Source of the DNA: Phycisphaerales bacterium
GTDB lineage: Bacteria; Planctomycetota; Phycisphaerae; UBA1845; UTPLA1
Assembly (NCBI GenBank): GCA_020639075.1
Contig: JACKHI010000001.1
Span: 806,001 to 870,000 of the forward strand
DNA length: 64,000 bases
Direction: 5' to 3'
Below the pieces are notes generated by a model, which did no database searches, was not told where the DNA came from, and saw only the letters and a program-made list of their open reading frames with translations. The position numbers and the translations under genes were made by a program. Each line of letters starts with the position of its first letter. The first letter of the stretch is position 1. Below, piece by piece: positions 29,668 through 37,754 of the stretch.

Positions 29668-30486
29668 CTAAGCGCGATTCGGCGCCGGGTTGCCGCCGCC
29701 GCCGCCCGGTGCAACCGTGCCGCCCATCGACGGCGTCGGTGCCGGGCGGAAATACTCGAGCACGTCAATCACGGCGGCATGCGCCGCGACGGTCATTGAG
29801 TCGACCCGATTCCGGCACACGCCGAACAGCCCCAGTGCGAGGATCGCGACGATCAGACCCATTAACGTACTGACGAGCGCGATGCTGATACCGCCCGCAA
29901 GGTCCTCGGGTCCATACGCCCCCTGCGTCTCCTGCATCCGGCCGAATGCCTCGATCATGCCGGCAACGGTTCCCAGCAGGCCAAGCAGCGGCGCGATGTT
30001 CCCGATGATGTTGAGATACTCGACGCGGCGAAACAGTCGGCTGCGCCAAGCGCCTGCCCGTTCCTCAACGGCCTCCTGCATCGCGTCGAAGCCGTGCCGG
30101 CCGTGTCGCAGACCAATCGTCAGAACATCGCCGAACATCGTCTTGCTGCCGGCGACGCGCTCGACGCATTCCTTGAACTTGCGGGATTCGATCAGATCGC
30201 GCGTCGCCTTGGTCTCGGATTCGTTGACCATCTTCGACCAGCGAATCGTCCAGAAATGCTCGATGATCAGCCAGACGACAGTGATCGACAGCGCCGTAAT
30301 GATCGGACCGATCCAGCCGTATCCCTGGATCACGACGTCGAGGAACGACGTGACTTTGACGGTCTTTTCCGTCGCGACGCTCGTTGTCGCATCGTCCTGC
30401 GCCGCGGCGCTTCCGGCCGACATAAGGAGAGGAACGATGGAAAACGCGACAACGCGAAGTGATCTGCGGATCGATGTGTAAGTCAT
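29668..30486 (-). CDS. ExbB/TolQ/MotA-family proton channel
   Basis: A 272-residue protein with a signal-like N-terminus (about 1-29, ending SAAAQ), an extra feature common in ExbB proteins of this phylum, then three membrane helices: about 37-65 (GYGWIGPIITALSITVVWL), about 145-170 (NIIGNIAPLLGLLGTVAGMI) and about 188-215 (ISIALVSTLMGLIVAILALG). The second and third carry the family proline, glycine and threonine pattern. ATG at 30486 is preferred to a TTG upstream. The C-terminus ends in a Gly/Pro-rich tail. With the two ExbD proteins it should form a proton-driven motor. Confidence 0.92.
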   Translation of the reverse strand: MTYTSIRRSLRVVAFSIVPLLMSAGSAAAQDDATTSVATEKTVKVTSFLDVVIQGYGWIGPIITALSITVVWLIIEHFWTIRWSKMVNESETKATRDLIESRKFKECVERVAGSKTMFGDVLTIGLRHGRHGFDAMQEAVEERAGAWRSRLFRRVEYLNIIGNIAPLLGLLGTVAGMIEAFGRMQETQGAYGPEDLAGGISIALVSTLMGLIVAILALGLFGVCRNRVDSMTVAAHAAVIDVLEYFRPAPTPSMGGTVAPGGGGGNPAPNRA

Positions 30487-30521
30487 TCGATTACTCGTGC
30501 ATGATGGCCGATGGCGCTGAA

Positions 30522-31634
30522 TCAATAGCGCGTGCGTAGATCTCTTTCCGTTACATGTTTGTACGTGCCCCGGTTTTCGCGGGCAATGATCTCGAGGACG
30601 TTCTCACCGGTAACGCCGATATCGTCGATGAACAGGATGGTGTTGATGATCGTCCGCTTGTTGCGGTTCTTGGCCCGGATTGCCTTCAGCACGTCTTCAT
30701 TCTGCTGATTGAAGTCGCCGTCGGAAAGCAGGAACATAACATCGGGAAGCGGTCGAAAAGACAGGGCCTGCTGAATCGCCGGGATTGGATTCGTCTGCCC
30801 TTCGGGCGCAATCGCGTCGATCGCCTTGAATGCGTCACGCTTGTTTTCGATCGTGGCCTTCGTCAGCTCCGCCTTCCACATCTCGGCCCGTCGATCGTCA
30901 TTGAACCAGAGAACGTTGAACAACTGATCTTCGGAAAGCTCGCCGATTGCCTTTTTCAGTTCGATCTGCAGCACCACGAACGTCTCCATCATCGAGCCGC
31001 TGCGATCCATGACGTAGACGACGGAGTCCGCACGCTGTCCCGCCCCCACGCCCCACAGGCTGCCGACCGGTCCGCCCCCGGCGGACGTTCCCTCGCCGAG
31101 GCCGCTGCCGCTGTCTCCGCCCTGAGCTCCTCCGCCAAATAACTGCGCCCCGACAACGTCGCTCCGCTGCAGCGACTCGACGGGCACATCTTTCAGCCCC
31201 GCGTTACCGAGATCGACGGCCGACATCTGGACGGAGCCTTCCTCAGCCAGCAGCGAGGCCAAGTCGCGAATTCGATCCGAGGCATCTGTGGAATCCGGGC
31301 GATCCGCATCGGCATCGCCCTCGAACTGAAACCCGCCCTGGGGCCCGGCTCGATCCTGCTCGACCAGCTGAGCCGTGAATTCGCCTGGAAGAAAGCTATT
31401 CGTCCCAACGCCGTGTGCCCAAGTGATCAGGCTGAGGAGGACGAGAATCATCGCGTGAACGAGTAGACTAAACCCCAGCGGCCCCAGGCTGCCCAATATT
31501 CGCTCTCCAAGCGGCGCCTTGGGCTCGGAATGGGACGGCACCGGCCGCTGCAATCGGACACGGTTTGCCGCCGGACGGACGGTCGCCGCTGCAACGTTGG
31601 GACCAGATTCGATTCGGGGGCGTTCGCCGACCAA
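30522..31634 (-). CDS. Membrane-anchored VWA domain protein, likely motor effector
   Basis: A 370-residue protein with a 45-residue Pro/Arg-rich cytoplasmic N-terminus, one membrane helix (about 53-72, GFSLLVHAMILVLLSLITW), a periplasmic linker with a Gly/Ser-rich tract (about 165-200), and a von Willebrand factor A domain from about 203. The MIDAS metal site reads DRSGSM (210-215), and a later SDGDF block completes it. The layout, single helix plus periplasmic domain in front of exbB-exbD-exbD, is that of TonB or TolA, with VWA in the place of the TonB box-binding domain. The start is a TTG at 31634. Downstream exbB begins 36 bases after the stop. Confidence 0.82.
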   Translation of the reverse strand: MVGERPRIESGPNVAAATVRPAANRVRLQRPVPSHSEPKAPLGERILGSLGPLGFSLLVHAMILVLLSLITWAHGVGTNSFLPGEFTAQLVEQDRAGPQGGFQFEGDADADRPDSTDASDRIRDLASLLAEEGSVQMSAVDLGNAGLKDVPVESLQRSDVVGAQLFGGGAQGGDSGSGLGEGTSAGGGPVGSLWGVGAGQRADSVVYVMDRSGSMMETFVVLQIELKKAIGELSEDQLFNVLWFNDDRRAEMWKAELTKATIENKRDAFKAIDAIAPEGQTNPIPAIQQALSFRPLPDVMFLLSDGDFNQQNEDVLKAIRAKNRNKRTIINTILFIDDIGVTGENVLEIIARENRGTYKHVTERDLRTRY

Positions 31635-31821
31635 AGGCGGGGTCTCCTGCTGGTGGCGCCTTGATTCGCCGAGGGATCCATCCGAGCGCGAGCGAATAAT
31701 CGCAAGATGCTCCGCCGATTATATCGGCCGCGAGGCCTCAATCAATCTGACGTTGTCACAAATGCTTACCGAAACGCCGGTTAGAGATTGGCTACGAATC
31801 TCGATAACGACCGAAAAATCT

Positions 31822-31851
31822 TTGACGCGGCCATGTTGCACGTGATAAAGT
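31822..31851 (+). promoter_or_regulatory. Putative promoter of the structured leader and TPR gene
   Basis: TTGACG (31822-31827) and TAAAGT (31846-31851) are separated by 18 bases. A start near 31855 would begin the RNA with GG at the foot of the closing stem described for 31853-31991. The rest of the divergent gap (31635-31821) shows no further feature I can support. Confidence 0.45.
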
Positions 31852-31852
31852 C

Positions 31853-31991
31853 ATGGTGACGGAGGAAAAGGTCCAGGCCCCCCGCCTGGTCCGGAAGCAT
31901 ACGATCAGCCGCACCGGCTGATGGAACACAAACCGACGTGACGGCTCGCGGCGAACATTTGCCGACGCACGCTCCCTGCAGCCGTCACCAT
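31853..31991 (+). ncRNA. Candidate structured leader RNA (multi-helix junction)
   Basis: The 5' and 3' ends pair as a perfect 10-bp stem, ATGGTGACGG (31853-31862) with CCGTCACCAT (31982-31991). Inside are CCAGGC-ccccc-GCCTGG (31873-31889), ATCAGCCG-cac-CGGCTGAT (31904-31922) and a weaker arm around 31937-31971 (CGTG/CACG enclosing GGC/GCC). That is a four-way-junction-like fold of about 139 bases, ending 15 bases before the ATG at 32007. A promoter-like pair lies immediately upstream. It matches no RNA family I know; it could be a riboswitch, an autoregulatory leader or an independent small RNA. Confidence 0.5.
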
Positions 31992-32006
31992 CATGGATGA
32001 AGACAT

Positions 32007-33260
32007 ATGACCCGATCCACGTCCCTTGGAGGACGGATCGCCGCAACTTCGCGGTCCGCAATTGCAGTGGTCGTCGCCTCGTCGGCACTCTTCGCGACGC
32101 CAATCCTCCGCGCCAACTCCGAAACGCAAGAACACTCCGCCAACACGAATTCAGCGACGGCGGACCAACCCACGGAAACCGAGCCCCAGGATGACGGCGT
32201 CATCCCGCGCGGCGCCCTACTCGAAAAAACTCGACAGAAAATCCAGAGCGTCTACGAACAGCTGGAGGCGGGCGAGCCCGAGAAGGCGCTGGCGCGCATC
32301 GAACAGCTCGGCGCGATCATTCCCGATGCCGAGCGACTCTATCTGATGGGCCGCGCTCGGCTCGCGCTCGGTGAATTCGTCGAGGCCCGAACGAAGTTCC
32401 GAGGCGCAATCCAACGCCGCCCGCGATGCGGGGAGTTCTACTACTGGCTCGGCCTGAGCTATCAACAGACGGATTCTCACGCACTGGCAGCCTCCGCATT
32501 CAACAAGGCCGGCCTGAAAGGCCTCGAAACGGCGGCGCTGCACGAAGCGTGGGCGTCATCGCTCATGGAAACAGTCGATGTGCTCGGCGGAATCTCCCGC
32601 AAGCGATTCGAACTACCGGCAGAACCCTGGCAGGTTCACGGCGGAATCGATCGTGACGGCGTCCTGGTCTCCTGCGTCGATCCGGAAGCGAATGAGTGGG
32701 TGATTGCTCCCCGGGATAGCGCCCTGTTTCACGCACAGTTGGCCACGACGCTCGACGAAAAACGCGGCACGACGTGGCTCGTCGCGGGCGAAGCATGGGC
32801 CAAGGCCGGCTTCCATGACATCGCCTCCCTGCGGTTTGCGCGGGCGGTCGAACTGCTCGATGGCGCCGAACTCTCCAAGTGCCATCAGCTCTGGGCGGAA
32901 AGCCTCTACACGGCCGCCGATTACGACGGCTTCATCGATCATGCCAAGAAGTGCGTCAAGACGTCGCCCGACGGCCCCGGCTTCGACCTGGCCGACGCCT
33001 ACGATCGCGCAGCCGCAGGTCACGCACTAATCGGTGAGACGGACAAACAGGTCAACTGTCTCAAATTCGCCGTAGAGCTCCAACCGAACGTTGAACGGCA
33101 GCTGAAACTCGCCGACGCCCTGCTCGCCATGGAACGATCCGATGAAGCACAGGTCCGCCTCCGCGACGCATTGGCAATGAATCCGTCCCGTGCGGAGAAG
33201 CGACAGATCAAGCGGCGCCTCATTCGCGTTACGCAATTGTCGATGCCGGATCGAAGGTAG
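32007..33260 (+). CDS. Exported TPR protein
   Basis: A 417-residue protein with an N-terminal signal-like segment (about 16-36, AIAVVVASSALFATPILRANS) and tetratricopeptide repeats through the rest: IQSVYEQLEAGEPEKALARIEQL (about 78-100), AERLYLMGRARLALGEFVEARTKF (about 107-130), GEFYYWLGLSYQQTDSHALAASAFNKA (about 140-166), and further units near 240, 320 and 370. No enzymatic motif. It is divergent from the VWA/ExbBD operon and shares its control region, so a link to that system is plausible. Its leader is predicted to be highly structured. Confidence 0.75.
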   Translation: MTRSTSLGGRIAATSRSAIAVVVASSALFATPILRANSETQEHSANTNSATADQPTETEPQDDGVIPRGALLEKTRQKIQSVYEQLEAGEPEKALARIEQLGAIIPDAERLYLMGRARLALGEFVEARTKFRGAIQRRPRCGEFYYWLGLSYQQTDSHALAASAFNKAGLKGLETAALHEAWASSLMETVDVLGGISRKRFELPAEPWQVHGGIDRDGVLVSCVDPEANEWVIAPRDSALFHAQLATTLDEKRGTTWLVAGEAWAKAGFHDIASLRFARAVELLDGAELSKCHQLWAESLYTAADYDGFIDHAKKCVKTSPDGPGFDLADAYDRAAAGHALIGETDKQVNCLKFAVELQPNVERQLKLADALLAMERSDEAQVRLRDALAMNPSRAEKRQIKRRLIRVTQLSMPDRR

Positions 33261-33410
33261 GGTCGAGTGTCGAGTTGCACGTCTTGAACGAAACACCTTT
33301 CGGCTCGTCGGGAATTCCTTGGCCCTAATTGGGTAGCCGCGCGCCGGGCCAATCGCAATCACACAGATGATCCGATCATTCCTGTTTGCCCGCCACTTCA
33401 AACTCGCAAC

Positions 33411-34136
33411 TCAAAACGTCGGCTCGCTCAATCCAAATCGCGTCAACGTCTTCCGCAGATCCTGCGGCCACTCCGCCTGGACCGTAATGCGCTGCATCGT
33501 CTCCGGATGCACGAATGACAACTCCGCGGCATGTAGACAAAGGCGCAACACATCCGGCATCGCCACGCTGCCGGCATACACGGCATCCCCCAGAACAGGA
33601 CATCCGATGTCCGCCATGTGTATGCGAATCTGATGCAGTCGCCCCGTCTTCGGCCGCGCCTCGATCAGTGAGATTCCGTTCTTCACTTCGAGCACCTTAT
33701 AGGCGGTGATGCTCGGCTTGCCGTCGCGTTTCAGGACGGCTCGCTTTCGCGTGCTGACGACTTCTGCGATCGGCTTCTGTATCACGCCCTGGGCGGGCTT
33801 CGGCACGCCGTTGACGAGCGCCCAGTACCGCTTCTTGATCCGTCGCTGTTCGAACTGCTCGCGAAGGCCGGCGTACGCTCGAGGTCGCAGCGCCACGATG
33901 ACCAACCCGGACGTGTCCTTGTCGAGCCGGTGCAAGAGCCCCCACCCGCGCGCCTCGCCCATGTTCTGCAGAGCGTTGCCGAACTCATGAAAGAGTCCAT
34001 TGAGCAGGCTGTCGTGTTCGTGCTTCTTCCCGGGCTGCGTGACGACGCGACTTGGCTTCTCGACGACAAGCAGTGTGTCGTCCTGCCAGCGAATTTTGAA
34101 CGGAACGTCAGGATTTGGAGTGACGGAATAATCCAT
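33411..34136 (-). CDS. RluA-family pseudouridine synthase
   Basis: A 241-residue tRNA or rRNA pseudouridine synthase. The catalytic motif HRLDKDTSG is at residues 69-77, with Asp72 the nucleophile; GRLHQIRIHMADIGCPVLGD is the second signature. The protein lacks the N-terminal S4 RNA-binding domain of RluC and RluD, so it is more like the short RluA/TruC type. ATG at 34136 is chosen for its AGGGG site; an ATG 13 codons upstream has no ribosome site. The exact target uridine cannot be told. The gene stands alone. Confidence 0.93.
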   Translation of the reverse strand: MDYSVTPNPDVPFKIRWQDDTLLVVEKPSRVVTQPGKKHEHDSLLNGLFHEFGNALQNMGEARGWGLLHRLDKDTSGLVIVALRPRAYAGLREQFEQRRIKKRYWALVNGVPKPAQGVIQKPIAEVVSTRKRAVLKRDGKPSITAYKVLEVKNGISLIEARPKTGRLHQIRIHMADIGCPVLGDAVYAGSVAMPDVLRLCLHAAELSFVHPETMQRITVQAEWPQDLRKTLTRFGLSEPTF

Positions 34137-34212
34137 GGGGCCCCTAAATGTAGGCAACTGCGTCGTCCGGGTCATGTCAGAGCTGCACTTTAACCGAACC
34201 TTCGGATTTTAT

Positions 34213-34241
34213 TTGACGCGGGCAATCTCGCACCTCATACT
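34213..34241 (+). promoter_or_regulatory. Putative promoter of the zinc-ribbon gene, with long leader
   Basis: TTGACG (34213-34218) and CATACT (34236-34241) are spaced by 17 bases. The leader would be about 205 bases and holds three inverted repeats: CCGGCA-TCG-TGCCGG (34255-34269), the palindrome CTTTGGGCCCAAAG (34288-34301), and AGGCT…AGCCT (about 34315-34330). Such a leader may regulate expression; this is inference. Confidence 0.45.
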
Positions 34242-34454
34242 TTCCGATAGTGAACCGGCATCGTGCCGGGTGTTCAGTCGCGAGGTGCTTTGGGCCCAAA
34301 GGGTCGTCGCAACAAGGCTGGCCAAGCCTCCCATCAGGATTCGCCCCCCTTCATGCCATCCCTTAAACCGGAGTAATTCGCAAATTCTCAGGAAGCCGTA
34401 GCGCTTTGTCGCGCATACGCGCACCACTATTTCGCACCGGGAGGTTCTCGGCAA

Positions 34455-34835
34455 ATGTACGATGATATGATGATCGAGTGTCTGGACTGTGGCTCGGAGT
34501 TCGTTCACTCCGCACAGGATCAAGAGCGCTACGCGGAGCGCGGTTTTGAACATCCGCCCAAGCGCTGCCGGGACTGTCGGGAAAAGCGAAAAGCCAATTC
34601 GCCCCAGGGCGGCGGCGGCGGTGGCGGCGGACATCGCGGCGGCGGTGGCGGCGGCGGTGGTCGCGGCGGCCCTCGACAGGCCGACGGCAATCGCAACTTC
34701 GACGGCCCGCGCCCCCAGCGGGAATTCCACGAAGCCGTCTGCTCCGACTGCGGCCAGACGACAACCGTTCCCTTCAAGCCGAAGCCGGGCCGACCCGTCT
34801 TCTGCCGGGACTGCTACCGGGCACAGGCGCACTGA
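34455..34835 (+). CDS. Small protein with two zinc ribbons joined by a Gly-rich linker
   Basis: A 126-residue protein. The N-terminal ribbon uses CLDCGSEF…CRDC (residues 9-42); the C-terminal one uses CSDCGQTTTVPFKPKPGR…CRDC (about 95-121). Between them lies an almost pure Gly/Arg/His tract (about 52-74). The C-terminal FKPKPGRPVFCRDC block recurs in short proteins of planctomycetes and deinococci. RGG-like Gly/Arg tracts often bind RNA, so a nucleic-acid role is plausible but unproven. A strong GGGAGGT site precedes the ATG and a strong terminator follows, indicating a one-gene unit that is well expressed. Confidence 0.8.
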   Translation: MYDDMMIECLDCGSEFVHSAQDQERYAERGFEHPPKRCRDCREKRKANSPQGGGGGGGGHRGGGGGGGGRGGPRQADGNRNFDGPRPQREFHEAVCSDCGQTTTVPFKPKPGRPVFCRDCYRAQAH

Positions 34836-34875
34836 GCCGCTGAGCCCGACCAAACTGGTTGATTGAAATTCAATA

Positions 34876-34909
34876 CGCCCGATCGCGTACATCGCGATCG
34901 GGCGTTTTT
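34876..34909 (+). terminator. Rho-independent terminator
   Basis: A perfect 12-bp stem CGCCCGATCGCG / CGCGATCGGGCG with a TACAT loop is followed by five T residues, 41 bases after the zinc-ribbon gene stop. Confidence 0.92.
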
Positions 34910-34964
34910 CATTTTCATCTGATCGGCGATGCAATCGCTGCTCGCTGGCATGTCGCTCGAAGGG

Positions 34965-35044
34965 TCTCGTTGCCAACCAACCCGCCGGGTTGCCGCACGA
35001 CGCGCCTCGTTGCCAACCGACTCGCCTGATTGCACCACAACTCG
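34965..35044. repeat. Imperfect 40-bp tandem pair
   Basis: TCTCGTTGCCAACC (from 34965) recurs as CCTCGTTGCCAACC at 35005, and the flanks keep the same 40-base register with about three quarters identity. It lies between the terminator and the RAYT element and seems non-coding. Confidence 0.5.
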
Positions 35045-35086
35045 CCCCACAAACAACCTTTGCCTCGGAGAGGCAACAGGCTTTTG

Positions 35087-35173
35087 CCACGGGTGCAGCG
35101 CAGACCGCAAAGCGGTCAAAGCGGAACCCGTGGACCATCCACCCAATAGACAATCCCGCCCCGGATGGGGCGG
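35087..35173. repeat. REP-like double hairpin unit at the left edge of the RAYT gene
   Basis: Outer stem CCACGGGT (35087-35094) / ACCCGTGG (35126-35133), inner stem GACCGC-AAA-GCGGTC (35103-35117), then a small hairpin CCGCCCC / GGGGCGG (35156-35173). The same two-hairpin plan, with identical inner stem arms, is seen at 19327-19408. Confidence 0.75.
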
Positions 35174-35195
35174 AGGAACGGCGAGGAACGTGGCT

Positions 35196-35648
35196 TTACT
35201 CAAATACGTATTTCGGATCGTAATCAACGCCGTGTGCATCCAGAAACGCCAACAACTCCTCCTGGAATGTGCGTCGCCGATGATGATCTTCCAGGTTCTG
35301 GATATATGCCTTGACATCGGCCTCACCCGGCTTGCTCACTGAAAATACCGCGTAACCCTCCTGCCATCTGAAGTCGGCACAATCAGGAAACGTCTGGCGG
35401 ACCCAGCCCGATGATCCGGCCTTGATTGATCGCATCCCGTCAGCAATCGTTCGATCCGTCCGCCACTTGAATAGCAGGTGAACGTGATCCGACATCCCGC
35501 CGATCGCATAGAGCACACCCTTCTCCGAACGCAATATTCCCCCCATGTAGTCATAGAGTCTCGATTGTATTTGAGGCTGGATGAAGGGCGCACGTTCTTT
35601 CGTCGAGAACACGACGTGCAGGACGACATGAGAGTAGGTTCCGGGCAT
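35196..35648 (-). CDS. REP-associated tyrosine transposase (Y1, IS200/TnpA-like)
   Basis: A 150-residue HUH transposase. MPGTYSHVVLHVVFSTK is the typical start, GGMSDHVHLLF holds the metal-binding HxH (His55, His57), and Tyr115 in the AYIQNLEDHH block is the expected catalytic tyrosine. The full Y1_Tnp fold is present, so the gene looks intact. The ATG at 35648 follows a strong GGAGGTG site. Enzymes of this type cut single-stranded DNA at hairpins; domesticated RAYT forms mobilise REP sequences. The neighbouring inverted REP hairpins support that reading. Confidence 0.9.
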   Translation of the reverse strand: MPGTYSHVVLHVVFSTKERAPFIQPQIQSRLYDYMGGILRSEKGVLYAIGGMSDHVHLLFKWRTDRTIADGMRSIKAGSSGWVRQTFPDCADFRWQEGYAVFSVSKPGEADVKAYIQNLEDHHRRRTFQEELLAFLDAHGVDYDPKYVFE

Positions 35649-35957
35649 GGACACACCTCCGCCCCTTCGGGGCTGATTTCGGGGGCCGGGTTCGCACTCC
35701 ACGGGTTTCGCTCGCCCGGTTCGGGGCTCGCTTCACCCGTGGCAAAAGCCCCCAACCCCTCCGGGGTCAGGAATTGAATCCGAGTCCGGAAGTCTCAACG
35801 ACAACAAACGCCATCGCGACCATGCGTAACTTCAGATGATGCGCTCCATTGAATTTAGCTACCCGTCAACATCGCGAGAACTCAGATTAGACGTTGATCC
35901 CGCCGCAACCGCCCCCCTCCCTGTTGCGCGAAAGTGATGGCCCGACGCCCCCCTTGT

Positions 35958-35966
35958 GATATACTT
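35958..35966 (+). promoter_or_regulatory. Putative extended -10 promoter of the aldehyde dehydrogenase gene
   Basis: TGATATACT at 35958-35966 fits the extended -10 form TGnTATAAT. No clear -35 box is present 17 bases upstream. The leader to the ATG would be about 115 bases. The span 35751-35957 holds nothing else I can support. Confidence 0.4.
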
Positions 35967-36087
35967 ATCGGAGTGTCGGAACGCGGTTTGGGCGCGTTCC
36001 GGGGCTGTGGAGGGGCCGTCCTGTCGTGACGACTCCTGTCGCATCGCAATTCGAATCGAGAAACATCTTGCACCAGGAGGTCCCCCT

Positions 36088-37557
36088 ATGGCCGTAGCTC
36101 CATCACCTGCCGGCATCGAAATCAAATACAAGAAAGCACTCATCAACGGCGAATGGACCGATGCCGCCAGCGGCAAGACGTTCGACACGATCAATCCCGC
36201 CACCGGCGAGCCGATCTGCGGCGTCGCCGAGTGCGAGAAGGCCGACGTCGATATGGCCGTCAAGTCCGCGCGGCGCGCGTTCGAGACCGGTCCTTGGCCG
36301 AAGATGAACGCCTCCGATCGCGGCCGGCTCATGTACAAGCTCGCCGATTTGATCGAAAAGAACATGGAAGAACTCGCCAGGCTCGAATCCCTCGACAACG
36401 GCAAGCCCATTGCCGACTCGATGGCGGCCGACCTGCCGCTGACGATCGCCTGCTATCGCTACTATGCGGGCTGGGCCGACAAGGTCCACGGCAAGACGAT
36501 CCCTGTCAACGGTCCCTTCCACTGCTACACGCGACACGAACCCGTCGGCGTCTGCGGCCAGATCATCCCCTGGAATTTCCCGCTGCTCATGCAAGCGTGG
36601 AAGTGGGGACCGGCCCTCGCCCTCGGCAACACGATCGTTCTGAAGCCGGCCGAGCAGACGCCTCTGTCGGCGCTCTACGTCGCGCAGCTTGCGATGGAGG
36701 CCGGCTATCCGGCGGGCGTCATCAACGTTGTCCCAGGTATGGGCCCCGGCGCCGGCGCACCGATCGCGTCGCACCACGATGTGGACAAAGTCGCCTTCAC
36801 GGGTTCGACGGAAGTCGGTCATCTCATCATGGAGGCCGCGGCCAAGAGCAACCTCAAGCGCGTCAGCCTCGAACTCGGCGGCAAGAGCCCGAACATCGTC
36901 TTTGCCGATGCCGACATGGACGCCGCCGTCGACGGCTCCTTCTTCGCGCTCTTCTTCAATCAGGGCCAGTGCTGCTGCGCCGGCTCGCGCCTGTTCGTGG
37001 AAGAGAAGATCCACGGCGAATTCGTCGATCGCCTCGTGGCCAAGGCGAAAGCCCGCAAAGTCGGCGATCCGTTCAACAAGCAGACCGAACAGGGACCACA
37101 GGTCAGCGACGAACAGTTCGGCAAAGTCATGGGCTACATCGAGGCCGGCCAGAAGGAAGGCGCCAAGATGCTCTGCGGCGGCGGTCGCGTGGGCGACAAG
37201 GGTTACTTCATCCAGCCGACGGTCTTCGACGACGTCAAGGACGACATGAAGATTGCCCAGGAGGAAATCTTCGGCCCCGTCATGAGCGTGCTCAAGTTCA
37301 AGGACATGGACGAAGTCGTGCAAAGGTCGAATCGCACGGCCTACGGTCTTGCCGCAGCGGTGTGGACGAAGGACATCCAGAAGGCGCTGAGAATCTCCAA
37401 CGGCGTTCGCGCCGGAACTGTCTGGGTCAACTGCTACGACGTGTTTGATGCCGCGGCCCCGTTCGGCGGCTTCAAGCAGAGCGGCATCGGCCGCGAGCTT
37501 GGCGAGTATGCCCTTGAGCACTACTCGGAAGTGAAGACGGTCACGATCAAGATCTGA
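36088..37557 (+). CDS. NAD(P)-dependent aldehyde dehydrogenase
   Basis: A 489-residue aldehyde dehydrogenase of the ALDH1/2-like class, oxidising an aldehyde to its acid. The general base Glu262 lies in LELGGKSPN and the nucleophile Cys296 in GQCCCAGSR; the cofactor block AFTGSTEVG and the phenylalanine/proline-rich FGPVMSVLKF are present. The sequence is close to the eukaryotic mitochondrial/cytosolic and phenylacetaldehyde types, so substrate range may be broad. ATG at 36088 is fixed by a perfect AGGAGG at 36075-36080. A strong terminator follows 20 bases after the stop, so it is a single-gene unit. Confidence 0.95.
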   Translation: MAVAPSPAGIEIKYKKALINGEWTDAASGKTFDTINPATGEPICGVAECEKADVDMAVKSARRAFETGPWPKMNASDRGRLMYKLADLIEKNMEELARLESLDNGKPIADSMAADLPLTIACYRYYAGWADKVHGKTIPVNGPFHCYTRHEPVGVCGQIIPWNFPLLMQAWKWGPALALGNTIVLKPAEQTPLSALYVAQLAMEAGYPAGVINVVPGMGPGAGAPIASHHDVDKVAFTGSTEVGHLIMEAAAKSNLKRVSLELGGKSPNIVFADADMDAAVDGSFFALFFNQGQCCCAGSRLFVEEKIHGEFVDRLVAKAKARKVGDPFNKQTEQGPQVSDEQFGKVMGYIEAGQKEGAKMLCGGGRVGDKGYFIQPTVFDDVKDDMKIAQEEIFGPVMSVLKFKDMDEVVQRSNRTAYGLAAAVWTKDIQKALRISNGVRAGTVWVNCYDVFDAAAPFGGFKQSGIGRELGEYALEHYSEVKTVTIKI

Positions 37558-37576
37558 GTTCTTTCCAAGCAACGAT

Positions 37577-37616
37577 GCCCGCGTGGCGAAGGGTTCGCCA
37601 CGCGGGCGCGCTTTTT
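37577..37616 (+). terminator. Rho-independent terminator after aldehyde dehydrogenase
   Basis: A perfect 14-bp stem GCCCGCGTGGCGAA / TTCGCCACGCGGGC with a GGG loop, then GCGC and five T residues, 20 bases after the stop codon. Confidence 0.93.
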
Positions 37617-37754
37617 CTCACTGATCCGCGTTGGGACGCGCCCCGTTCCGAGCCGTGGTGTCGGGGCCTGATATCCCCTCTCGACTCCCCCGCCGAAGCC
37701 CGCGAAAAGTCAAATTCAGGATCAGATGCCGTCGTCGAAGGAAAGGGCTCGTCA

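Larger units (their letters stand above)
35079..35750 (-). mobile_element. RAYT/IS200-like element with 17-bp inverted ends
   Basis: GGCTTTTGCCACGGGTG (35079-35095) and its exact inverse CACCCGTGGCAAAAGCC (35734-35750) bound a 672-base unit that carries one transposase gene. Just inside the left end is a REP-type hairpin; just inside the right end CCACGGGT (35699-35706) pairs with ACCCGTGG (35735-35742). Gene plus flanking palindromes in inverse orientation is the classical layout of REP-associated tyrosine transposases. Confidence 0.75.

Noticed and set aside
31855..31989. Leader RNA considered as small SRP RNA or an RNase P fragment because of GGTCCGGAAG and GAGGAAAA
   Set aside because: The fold is a multi-helix junction and not the SRP rod; the conserved loop after GGAA is missing, and the length is wrong for RNase P.
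36103..37572. A 489-codon minus-strand frame opposite the aldehyde dehydrogenase
   Set aside because: Shadow frame without motifs; the plus-strand enzyme is complete with a ribosome site and terminator.
37575..37754. Longer start for zinc-ribbon paralogue A
   Set aside because: It would translate the perfect terminator stem of the preceding gene, and the extension has no counterpart in paralogue B.
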